From Pseudomonas sp. GM79 (lineage in GTDB: Bacteria > Pseudomonadota > Gammaproteobacteria > Pseudomonadales > Pseudomonadaceae): DNA of 64,000 nucleotides. Positions 1 to 7,606 of the stretch are shown here, piece after piece. The DNA lies in NCBI RefSeq assembly GCF_000282495.1, contig NZ_AKJE01000049.1:1-64000 (forward strand). The letters are read 5' to 3'. Position numbers and translations under genes: made by a program. The notes under the pieces were generated by a model, which was not told where the DNA came from, ran no database searches, and saw nothing but the letters and a program-made list of their open reading frames with translations. How positions within the stretch are numbered: the stretch's first letter is position 1; the number at the start of each line of letters is the position of its first letter.

Positions 1-117
1 GTCTGCGGCCCGGGCTCGATCGAACAGGCGCACAAGCCGGACGAGTTTATCGAGATCAGCCAGATGCAGGCCGGGGAGCGGTTTTTGGATGGCCTGCTCG
101 GTTCTTTGAAACTGTAA
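1..117 (+). CDS. ArgE-like M20 deacetylase, C-terminal end (partial)
   Basis: The window opens inside a reading frame of 38 codons plus a TAA stop. The peptide begins VCGPGSIEQAHKPDEF and ends FLDGLLGSLKL. The GPGSIEQAHKPDEF stretch is the pattern found near the C-terminus of acetylornithine deacetylase (ArgE) and related M20 metallopeptidases, where the histidine belongs to the metal site. The rest of the gene is upstream of the window, so the substrate cannot be judged. An ArgE paralogue beside a semialdehyde dehydrogenase and a tartrate dehydrogenase suggests a catabolic role rather than the housekeeping arginine enzyme; that is inference. Confidence 0.75.
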   Translation, partial: VCGPGSIEQAHKPDEFIEISQMQAGERFLDGLLGSLKL

Positions 118-146
118 TCAGGTCTTGCGAGTAAATGGAGATCAAA

Positions 147-236
147 TGTGGGAGCGGGCTTGCTCGCGAAGGCGTCGTGTCAGGCGACATCTATATTGAC
201 TGGAAGGACGCCTTCGCGAGCAAGCCCGCTCCCACA
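147..236. repeat. REP inverted pair (type 1)
   Basis: Two copies of the Pseudomonas REP core (TGTGGGAGCGGGCTTGCTCG and its complement) face each other across about 35 bases. The pair lies between the ArgE-like gene and the aldehyde dehydrogenase and can fold into one long hairpin. The same element recurs in this window at about 15.9, 42.0, 43.9 and 45.6 kb. Confidence 0.9.
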
Positions 237-391
237 GGGTTTTGTGTTTGTCTGAAAAGTCATGAATCCCCTCGGTAGAGCCTGCCGTCCCACCGCAAAT
301 TTCAGCATCCAACACTGCCCATCAGACGCTTTCAGCATCCTCATCCGTGGCATCTCCCTAGACTGGAAATGTCTCGGATCAGGACTCGACC

Positions 392-1849
392 ATGCTCAAG
401 AATCGTTTGAAAGACCCCAGCCTTCTGGCAGAACTCGCTTATGTGGACGGGCAGTGGATCGGCGCCGATAACGCCGCGACCCTGGACGTCATCGACCCGG
501 CCACCGGCCAATTGCTCGCCCGAGTCCCGGCCATGCAAGGCGCGCAAACCCGACGCGCCATCGAAGCCGCCGAACGCGCCTGGCCGGCATGGCGTGCACG
601 CCCGGCGGCGGAACGAGCGGCGCTGCTGGAGCGCTGGTATCAGGCGATGATCGACAACCTCGACGACCTTGCCTTGATCATGACCTGCGAGCAGGGCAAA
701 CCGCTGAACGAGGCCAAGGGCGAAATCCGCTACGGCGCCGGCTTCGTCAAATGGTTCGCCGAAGAGGCCCGTCGGGTTTACGGCGAAACCATGCCGGCCC
801 CCAGTGGCGACCGGCGCCTGCTGACGCTCAAGCAACCGGTGGGCGTGTGCGCTGCGATCACCCCGTGGAATTTCCCCAACGCGATGATCACTCGCAAGTG
901 CGCGCCGGCGCTGGCGGCCGGGTGCCCGATCATCGTCAAACCCTCGGACCTGACGCCATTGTCGGCCCTGGCCCTGGCGGTGTTGGCCGAACGCGTCGGC
1001 ATCCCGGCCGGGGTGTTCAACGTATTGACCGGGATGCCTGCGGGCATCGGCGAAGAGCTGACCGGCAACCCGACCGTGCGCAAAATCTCCTTCACCGGTT
1101 CCACCGCGGTCGGTCGGCTGCTGATGCGCCAGAGCGCCGAACACATCAAGCGCTTGAGCCTGGAACTGGGCGGCAACGCGCCATTCATCGTGTTCGACGA
1201 CGCTGACCTGGAACAGGCCGTGGCCGGCATCATGCTCAGCAAGTTCCGCAACGCCGGGCAGACCTGCGTTTGCGCCAACCGCATCCTGGTGCAGGACGGC
1301 ATTTACGAGCGCTTCGCCCAGCGATTGGTGGAAGAGGTGGGTAAGCTCAAGGTCGGCAATGGCCTGGACGCCGACGTCACCATCGGCCCGCTGATCAACC
1401 CGGCGGCGGTGAGCAAGGTCGCCCGGCACATCGACGATGCCCTGAGCCAGGGTGCGCGTTTGCTCTGCGGCGGTATTCCCGAGGGTGACAGCCAGTTTGT
1501 GCAACCGACCGTCCTCGGCGACACCCACGCCGGCATGCTCTTGGCCAACGAAGAAACCTTCGGCCCGGTGGCGCCGTTGATGCGCTTCACCGATGAAGCC
1601 GAAGCGCTCGCGTTGGCCAATGCCACGCCTTACGGCCTGGGTGCCTACTATTTCACTCAGGACTTGCGTCGTTCATGGCGGTTCGGCGAGGCGCTGGAGT
1701 TCGGCATGGTCGGCCTCAACACCGGGATCATTTCCATGGAAGTCGCGCCGTTCGGCGGCATCAAACAGTCGGGCCTTGGCCGTGAAGGCAGCAAGTACGG
1801 ACTGGACGAATACCTTGAAGTCAAAGCTTTCCACATCGGCGGGCTGTAA
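392..1849 (+). CDS. NAD(P)-dependent succinate-semialdehyde dehydrogenase family protein
   Basis: A 485-residue aldehyde dehydrogenase of GabD type, the normal family length. It shows the cofactor-binding ITPWNFP segment, the FTGSTAVGR turn, the general-base glutamate in LELGGN (E258) and the catalytic cysteine in GQTCVCANR (C292). The C-terminal APFGGIKQSGLGREG motif is typical of succinate/glutarate-semialdehyde dehydrogenases, which oxidise the semialdehyde to the diacid in the cytoplasm. The start is supported by AGGA seven bases upstream. The next gene begins 40 bases downstream, so the two are probably cotranscribed. Because that partner is a tartrate/malate-type dehydrogenase, the substrate may be a hydroxylated or other small semialdehyde rather than succinate semialdehyde itself. 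Family is secure; substrate is not. Confidence 0.9.
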   Translation: MLKNRLKDPSLLAELAYVDGQWIGADNAATLDVIDPATGQLLARVPAMQGAQTRRAIEAAERAWPAWRARPAAERAALLERWYQAMIDNLDDLALIMTCEQGKPLNEAKGEIRYGAGFVKWFAEEARRVYGETMPAPSGDRRLLTLKQPVGVCAAITPWNFPNAMITRKCAPALAAGCPIIVKPSDLTPLSALALAVLAERVGIPAGVFNVLTGMPAGIGEELTGNPTVRKISFTGSTAVGRLLMRQSAEHIKRLSLELGGNAPFIVFDDADLEQAVAGIMLSKFRNAGQTCVCANRILVQDGIYERFAQRLVEEVGKLKVGNGLDADVTIGPLINPAAVSKVARHIDDALSQGARLLCGGIPEGDSQFVQPTVLGDTHAGMLLANEETFGPVAPLMRFTDEAEALALANATPYGLGAYYFTQDLRRSWRFGEALEFGMVGLNTGIISMEVAPFGGIKQSGLGREGSKYGLDEYLEVKAFHIGGL

Positions 1850-1889
1850 CCCGACAACGATTGCACAGCCATTTTGCGAGGCATGATTA

Positions 1890-2969
1890 ATGAGTAAACC
1901 ATTCAGAATCGCTGCGATTGCCGGCGATGGCATCGGCAAGGAAGTCCTGCCGGAAGGGGTGCGGGTACTGGAGCAGGCCGCAAAAAAGTGGCAGCTCGAT
2001 TTGAGCATCGAAGTACTCGACTGGGCTCATTGCGATTACTACCTGGAACACGGGCAGATGATGCCCGATGACTGGTTCGACCAACTCAAGGGCTTCGACG
2101 CGATTTACTTCGGCGCCGTAGGCTGGCCGGACAAGGTGCCGGATCACATTTCCCTGTGGGGGTCGCTGTTGAAGTTTCGCCGCGACTTCGACCAGTACGT
2201 GAACATTCGCCCGGTGCGGCTGTTTCCCGGTGTGCCGTGCCCGCTGGCCGGACGCAAACCGGGCGACATCGATTTCGTGGTGATCCGCGAGAACACCGAG
2301 GGCGAGTATTCCTCGGTCGGCGGCAAGATGTTCGAAGGCACCGAGCATGAATTCGTGCTGCAAGAGTCAGTGTTCACCCGACGTGGCGTGGACCGGATTC
2401 TCAAATTCGCCTTCGACCTGGCCCAGACCCGACCGCGCAAGCGCCTGACGGCGGCGACCAAGTCCAACGGGATTTCCATCAGCATGCCGTACTGGGACGA
2501 ACGCACGGCGTTGATGGCTGCGCAGTACCCGGACATCACCTGGGACAAGCAACACATCGACATTCTGTGTGCGCGTTTTGTGCTGCAACCGGACCGGTTC
2601 GATGTGGTGGTGGCGTCGAACCTGTTTGGCGACATCTTGTCCGACCTGGGACCTGCCTGCGCCGGCACCATCGGCATTGCACCGTCGGCCAACCTCGATC
2701 CCGAGCGGCGTTTTCCGTCGCTGTTCGAACCGGTGCATGGTTCGGCCCCGGACATCTACGGGCGCAATATCGCCAACCCGATCGCCATGATCTGGTCCGG
2801 TGCGTTGATGCTGGATTTTCTGGGGAACGGTGATGAGCGTTATCGCGCCGCGCACGACGGGATTCTGCAGGCGATCGAACGGGTGATTGCCGAGGGGCCG
2901 ATCACGCCGGATCTGGGCGGGAAGGGCTCGACCCAGGAGGTCGGAAAGGCGATTGCACAAGCGCTTTAA
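1890..2969 (+). CDS. ttuC: Tartrate dehydrogenase / D-malate dehydrogenase (decarboxylating)
   Basis: A 359-residue member of the isopropylmalate/isocitrate dehydrogenase family. The N-terminus has IAAIAGDGIGKEV, followed by the family ligand segment RPVRLFPG, the VIRENTEGEYSSVGG loop that interacts with substrate and metal, and the NLFGDILSDL and EPVHGSAPDI motifs that bind Mn2+/Mg2+ and NAD. The WGSLLKFRRDFDQYVN segment is characteristic of the tartrate dehydrogenase branch (TtuC/DmlA). These enzymes oxidise tartrate or oxidatively decarboxylate D-malate. A good GAGG ribosome site precedes the ATG. Pairing with the semialdehyde dehydrogenase suggests one small catabolic operon. Whether tartrate or D-malate is the natural substrate cannot be read from sequence. 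Confidence 0.88.
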   Translation: MSKPFRIAAIAGDGIGKEVLPEGVRVLEQAAKKWQLDLSIEVLDWAHCDYYLEHGQMMPDDWFDQLKGFDAIYFGAVGWPDKVPDHISLWGSLLKFRRDFDQYVNIRPVRLFPGVPCPLAGRKPGDIDFVVIRENTEGEYSSVGGKMFEGTEHEFVLQESVFTRRGVDRILKFAFDLAQTRPRKRLTAATKSNGISISMPYWDERTALMAAQYPDITWDKQHIDILCARFVLQPDRFDVVVASNLFGDILSDLGPACAGTIGIAPSANLDPERRFPSLFEPVHGSAPDIYGRNIANPIAMIWSGALMLDFLGNGDERYRAAHDGILQAIERVIAEGPITPDLGGKGSTQEVGKAIAQAL

Positions 2970-3020
2970 AGCCCAAACCAAAGCGGGCAGCGCTAATGCC
3001 GGTAGGTTAAAACGCAGAAC

Positions 3021-3112
3021 CTGTGGGAGCGTGGCTTGCCCGCGAAGAACGATTACGCGTGATACCTGACAAACCGCGGTGAATTTTTCGCGGGCAAGCC
3101 ACGCTCCCACAG
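3021..3112. repeat. REP-like inverted pair (GTGGCTTGCCCGCG variant)
   Basis: CTGTGGGAGCGTGGCTTGCC and its complement face each other 92 bases end to end. This core differs from the common type by GTGGCTTGCCCGCG in place of GGGCTTGCTCGCG. It lies between two convergent genes. Confidence 0.85.
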
Positions 3113-3140
3113 GATATTCGTCGTTTAGCCCGTCAGGGGC

Positions 3141-3365
3141 TCAGTCTTCCTTGCGAACCGTGGCCACGTCATCGGCCCGGACTTTCACCTTTGCCCCGGA
3201 AATATCTTCAAACTCAAAGAAGCCGTCCTCGGTCTTGGTATTCGGCATGTCCTTGGTCAAATACTGAGTGCCGTTCTGCAGGGTAACAACCGTTGGCGTC
3301 GAGCAACCGGCCAGGGCCAGAAAGGCCGCTACTGCCAAGGGCAAACCCAGAGTCTTGATATTCAT
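3141..3365 (-). CDS. YgdI/YgdR-type small lipoprotein
   Basis: A 74-residue lipoprotein precursor. A short hydrophobic signal (LGLPLAVAAFLALAGC) ends in a clear LAGC lipobox, so the mature protein should start at the cysteine and be anchored in a membrane. The remaining roughly 55 residues (VVTLQNGTQYLTKDMP..., ending VRADDVATVRKED) match the YgdI/YgdR small SH3-like lipoprotein fold. A GTG codon two codons upstream could also start, but the ATG at 3365 has GAGAGG at proper spacing. Function of the family is unknown. Confidence 0.85.
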   Translation of the reverse strand: MNIKTLGLPLAVAAFLALAGCSTPTVVTLQNGTQYLTKDMPNTKTEDGFFEFEDISGAKVKVRADDVATVRKED

Positions 3366-3573
3366 ACACACCTCTCATCACTGAATAAAAACAGCGCGAA
3401 CGCCCCGCTTGAGATCAATCGTCGCTGTACCTCTAACGCGGTTGGTGCGATGGAATGGCAGAAAGTTCGATGGTCACCCGAAAATTGCCGGATAGCGTCG
3501 CCACTGATCCTTTTCCGTTTGCACCGGGTGGGGCATAGCTGGTATCTGTACGCATAACCAGTACTCGTTTGCC

Positions 3574-5241
3574 ATGGCCCTTTTGCCCGTGATTGTAAAT
3601 CCTCTCGACGACCCGTTCTATTACTTGAACAACTTCATGCAAGTGCTTGATTGGCTTGAGCATCGCTATGCCGATGTATTAAGCGTCGAGGAGCAGGATT
3701 TCATCCGCGACTTCAATCGAATGCCCCGCGAGTCCCAGGCGCTGCTGGTCAGACTGGTGATGCGCAAGGGTGTGCATTTCAGGGCCGGCAAGCTGAGTTA
3801 CGTCGAGATCGGCGACATCGACAGCGCTGCGGCGCCGTTGCTGGCATCGGGCTGGATCGATGAGCAGTCGCCATTGCACATCGAGGACTTGTTCGAGGTG
3901 TTGCTCAAGGCCGAGATTCTCCAGTGCTTTGGCAGCGTCATCGATCAGCCCAAAGGCAAAAAGACCGATTGGCTGGCGGCCCTGAGCGAGCAGTTTCCCG
4001 AGGTGCAAAGTTTTGCCCAGTGGTGCCCGGCACTGAATGAGCGGTTGTTCAGCCTGACCGTCATGGGCCTGTGCGACCGGCTGCGGCTGATGTTCTTCGG
4101 CAATCTTTACCAGGACTGGTCGGAGTTCGTGCTGGCCGACCTGGGCATCTTTACCTACGAGAAAGTCGAATTCTGCGCCGAGTCCCGAGGCTTGCGTAGT
4201 CGCGAGGACGTCGACGCCTGCCTGTTCCTGCACAGCTGTCAGCAGCGTTTCGAGGCGGGTGAAGACGTGGCGGCGATTGTCGAGCAGATCAACGGGCTGC
4301 AGCTCGACAATCCCTGGCTGCAAAGACGTCGGGGCAAACTGCTGTTCCAGATCGGCCAGCATTGCGAGCGCGTCGCGGATTTTTCCACTGCCCTGAACCT
4401 CTACCGCGAATGCGCCTACCCCGGCGCGCGTCTGCGGTTGATTCGCGTGCTGGAGCGCTGTGCTGAATATCAACTGGCCATGGACCTGGCCACCCACGCC
4501 GAGCAAGCCCCTGAAAGCGCCGCCGAGCATCAGCATCTATTGCGTGTGCTGCCCAGGCTGCGGCGCAAACTGGGCGGGCCGCCGATCAAGCGGCCAGCCC
4601 CTCGGGCCATGCAGCGTCTGGACCTGCAACTGCCCCGGCACGATCCGGCGTTGTCGGTGGAGTCTTACGTTCAGGCGCATCTGGCGGACGATTCAGCGCC
4701 GGTGCATTACGTCGAGAACAGCCTGATCAATTCACTGTTCGGGTTGCTGTGCTGGCCGGCGATCTTCGCGCCGTTGCCGGGGGCGTTTTTTCACCCGTTC
4801 CAGCGCGGGCCAGTGGACCTGCTCAACGAAGACTTTCATGCGCGGCGCGCGGATCTGTTTCAGGCCTGCCTCGCTGAACTCGATGACGGGCGTTATGTGC
4901 ACACTGTCCGCGAGCGTTACAGCGCCAAGTGGGGCGTGCAGTCGCCGTTCGTATTCTGGGGTGCGCTGAGCGAGGAACTGCTGGAGCAGGCACTTGCCTG
5001 TCTGCCCGCCGAACACCTCAAGCACTGGTTCAATCGTCTTTTGCTCGACATCAAGGCCAACCGCGCCGGCATGCCGGACCTGATTCAGTTTTGGCCGCAA
5101 GACAAAACCTACCGGATGATCGAAGTCAAAGGCCCTGGCGATCGGTTGCAAGACAATCAACTGCGCTGGCTGGAGTTCTGTCACGAACACCAGATGCCGA
5201 TCGCCGTCTGCTACGTGCAATGGGCGGAGCAGGGCGCGTGA
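3574..5241 (+). CDS. FAN1-like structure-specific nuclease (VRR-NUC domain)
   Basis: A 555-residue protein whose C-terminus is a VRR-NUC nuclease domain. The active site is readable as GMPDLIQFW (D502) followed by RMIEVKGPGD (E517 and K519), then the QDNQLRW helix. The long helical N-terminal and TPR-like middle region with a C-terminal nuclease matches the Pseudomonas FAN1 homologue, whose family cuts 5' flap structures and takes part in interstrand crosslink repair. No strong ribosome site precedes the ATG at 3574; a start a few codons downstream is possible. The stop overlaps the next gene's GTG start by four bases, so the nuclease and the Fe-S helicase are translationally coupled, which supports a joint repair role. 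Confidence 0.88.
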   Translation: MALLPVIVNPLDDPFYYLNNFMQVLDWLEHRYADVLSVEEQDFIRDFNRMPRESQALLVRLVMRKGVHFRAGKLSYVEIGDIDSAAAPLLASGWIDEQSPLHIEDLFEVLLKAEILQCFGSVIDQPKGKKTDWLAALSEQFPEVQSFAQWCPALNERLFSLTVMGLCDRLRLMFFGNLYQDWSEFVLADLGIFTYEKVEFCAESRGLRSREDVDACLFLHSCQQRFEAGEDVAAIVEQINGLQLDNPWLQRRRGKLLFQIGQHCERVADFSTALNLYRECAYPGARLRLIRVLERCAEYQLAMDLATHAEQAPESAAEHQHLLRVLPRLRRKLGGPPIKRPAPRAMQRLDLQLPRHDPALSVESYVQAHLADDSAPVHYVENSLINSLFGLLCWPAIFAPLPGAFFHPFQRGPVDLLNEDFHARRADLFQACLAELDDGRYVHTVRERYSAKWGVQSPFVFWGALSEELLEQALACLPAEHLKHWFNRLLLDIKANRAGMPDLIQFWPQDKTYRMIEVKGPGDRLQDNQLRWLEFCHEHQMPIAVCYVQWAEQGA

Positions 5242-7505
5242 GCTACAGCATTGCGGTGTGGGCGCTGTGTGAATTCACCGCCAAGGTCGGCGACCTCGAC
5301 CTGCGTTTCACCCCGTCGCCAACCGCGCTGGAAGGCATCGTCGGGCATCGCACCGTAGCCTCACGGCGCAGCGAGGGTTACCAGAATGAAGTCGCGCTTG
5401 AGGGCCAGTATCGAACCTTGAACGTGAAAGGTCGGGCAGACGGCTACGATCCAGCGCAAAACTGCCTCGAAGAAATCAAGACCTACCGTGGCGACCTGAG
5501 CAAACAACCGGTCAACCACCGGCAGCTGCACTGGGCGCAGGCGAAGATCTACGGTGGGTTGATGTGCCAGGAACTGCAGCTGGAACGCATCAATCTGGCG
5601 CTGGTGTACTTCGACATCGTCAGCGAAAAGGAAACCTGCCTGGAAGAGGCCTTCAGCGCTGCCGAACTGCAGCTGTTCTTCGAGCACCATTGCGGGTTGT
5701 TCCTGCACTGGGCCGAGCAGGAAATGGCCCATCGCGAAGGGCGCAATCTGGCCGCGCAACAGTTGGCATTTCCCCATGCCGATTTCCGTCCCGGGCAACG
5801 GCATCTGGCCGAGTCGGTGTTCAAGGCTGTCAGCACCGGTCGCTGCCTGATGGCCCAGGCTCCGACCGGTATCGGCAAGACCGTTGGCACGCTGTTCCCG
5901 ATGCTCAAGGCCTTGGCGCCGCAGCAATTGGACAAGGTGTTTTTCCTCACGGCGAAAACACCGGGGCGCAAATTGGCGCTGGACGCCGCTCAGGTCATCC
6001 TCGCCAGTGCCGATGCTCCACCCTTGCGAGTTCTCGAAATGATCGCCCGGGACAAGGCTTGCGAGCACCCGGACAAGGCCTGCCATGGCGAGTCGTGCCC
6101 GTTGGCCCAGGGCTTTTATGATCGTCTGCCGGCCGCGCGTCAGGCCGCCAGCCAATTGAACCTGCTGAACCAGAGCGCATTGCGCGAGGTTGCCCTGCAG
6201 CATGACGTTTGCCCCTACTACCTCAGCCAGGAAATGGCCCGCTGGGCGGACGTGGTAGTCGCCGACTACAACTACTATTTCGACTTCAGCGCATTGCTGT
6301 TCGGGCTGGCCCAGGCCAATAACTGGAAAGTCGCGGTGCTGGTGGACGAAGCGCACAATCTGGTGGAGCGTGGCCGGCAGATGTACAGCGCCAGCCTCGA
6401 CCAGGCGACGTTGAACAGCGTGCGAAAAACCGCACCTGAGCCACTGAAGAGATCCTTGCAGCGGGTCAATCGCGAATGGAACGCCCTGCATGATCAGCAA
6501 CTCAGCCCCTATCAGGCCTACGACAAAGCCCCGGAAAAACTCCTTCAGGCGCTGTCCTTAAGCTGCGCGAGCATCGGCGATTACCTGAATGATCACCCTC
6601 AGGGCCTGGACAGCGGCTTGCAGAATTTTTACTTCGACATGCTGCAGTTCGGCCGCGTGGCTGAACTGTTCGATGAGCATTTCCTGTTCGATATCAGCAA
6701 ACGCGACCTCGAGCGCAAGCGCAACCTGTCGCAGCTATGCCTGCGCAATGTTGTGCCCGCTGGTTTCATCCGCCCGCGCTTGACCGCTGCGCGTAGCACC
6801 GTGCTTTTTTCCGCCACCCTGAGCCCTGGGCATTACTACGCGGATTTGCTGGGAACACCGGCGAACACGGTGTGGATCGATGTGGAGTCGCCATTTCACG
6901 CCGATCAGCTGCAAGTGCACATTGTCAGCCAGATTTCGACTCGCTATGTCCACCGTCAGGCGTCCCTTGAGCCCATCGTCGAGCTGATTGCCAAACAGTT
7001 CACCCAACGCCCCGGTAACTACCTGGCGTTCTTCAGCAGCTTCGATTATTTGCAGCAAGTGGCACAGTTGCTGGCCGAGCGGCATCCGCACATCACGCTG
7101 TGGTCGCAGTCCCGGGGCATGGGGGAAGGGCCGCGTCAGGCATTTCTCGATCAATTCACCGTCCATAGTCAGGGCGTAGGGTTTGCGGTGCTGGGTGGCG
7201 CATTCGGCGAAGGCATCGATTTACCCGGCGCGCGGTTGATTGGTGCATTCATTGCCACCCTGGGGCTGGCGCAGCTCAATCCGGTCAACGAACAGATGAA
7301 ACAGCGCATGGCGGCGATTTTCGGTGCCGGGTATGACTACACCTACCTGTTTCCTGGCGTGCAGAAAGTCGTGCAAGCAGCGGGGCGGGTGATCCGCACT
7401 CAGCAGGATCAAGGGGTAGTGATGCTGATCGATGACCGATTTGGCGAGAGCAAGGTCAAGCAATTGCTGCCGCGCTGGTGGTCGATGAAATCGGCGCCTT
7501 TTTAG
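5238..7505 (+). CDS. DinG/XPD-family Fe-S DNA helicase with N-terminal Cas4/RecB-like nuclease motif
   Basis: A 755-residue superfamily 2 helicase. Walker A is QAPTGIGKT (K214), the DEAH box is VDEAHNLVERG (D370), and a cysteine group between them (CEHPDKACHGESC, then HDVCPYYL) matches the XPD/DinG iron-sulphur domain. The C-terminal helicase motifs include LFSATLSPG and VQAAGRVIRTQQDQG. Upstream of Walker A, residues 60-105 read GRADGY (D68), EEIKTY (E79, K81) and QAKIY, the D...ExK...QxxxY order of Cas4/RecB-type PD-(D/E)XK nucleases. The GTG at 5238 is chosen because it overlaps the nuclease stop in a GTGA junction; the frame stays open for 103 more codons upstream but there it runs inside the nuclease gene. 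Likely acts with the FAN1-like neighbour on branched DNA. Confidence 0.87.
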   Translation: MSYSIAVWALCEFTAKVGDLDLRFTPSPTALEGIVGHRTVASRRSEGYQNEVALEGQYRTLNVKGRADGYDPAQNCLEEIKTYRGDLSKQPVNHRQLHWAQAKIYGGLMCQELQLERINLALVYFDIVSEKETCLEEAFSAAELQLFFEHHCGLFLHWAEQEMAHREGRNLAAQQLAFPHADFRPGQRHLAESVFKAVSTGRCLMAQAPTGIGKTVGTLFPMLKALAPQQLDKVFFLTAKTPGRKLALDAAQVILASADAPPLRVLEMIARDKACEHPDKACHGESCPLAQGFYDRLPAARQAASQLNLLNQSALREVALQHDVCPYYLSQEMARWADVVVADYNYYFDFSALLFGLAQANNWKVAVLVDEAHNLVERGRQMYSASLDQATLNSVRKTAPEPLKRSLQRVNREWNALHDQQLSPYQAYDKAPEKLLQALSLSCASIGDYLNDHPQGLDSGLQNFYFDMLQFGRVAELFDEHFLFDISKRDLERKRNLSQLCLRNVVPAGFIRPRLTAARSTVLFSATLSPGHYYADLLGTPANTVWIDVESPFHADQLQVHIVSQISTRYVHRQASLEPIVELIAKQFTQRPGNYLAFFSSFDYLQQVAQLLAERHPHITLWSQSRGMGEGPRQAFLDQFTVHSQGVGFAVLGGAFGEGIDLPGARLIGAFIATLGLAQLNPVNEQMKQRMAAIFGAGYDYTYLFPGVQKVVQAAGRVIRTQQDQGVVMLIDDRFGESKVKQLLPRWWSMKSAPF

Positions 7506-7606
7506 CCTGTTGAGTAGTGTCCCCACCCACGTATTGGTTTTTTTGGAATTACCAAACGAGCGGTTTGTCGCATACTCCAGAAGAACAACAATAAGGACAG
7601 GGCGCC

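Noticed and set aside
341..1528. 395-codon minus-strand frame opposite the aldehyde dehydrogenase
   Set aside because: Typical antisense shadow of a GC-rich gene with conserved plus-strand motifs.
3433..3663. 76-codon minus-strand frame before the FAN1-like gene
   Set aside because: It overlaps the nuclease start region, and its sequence is the complement of that coding DNA without its own signals.
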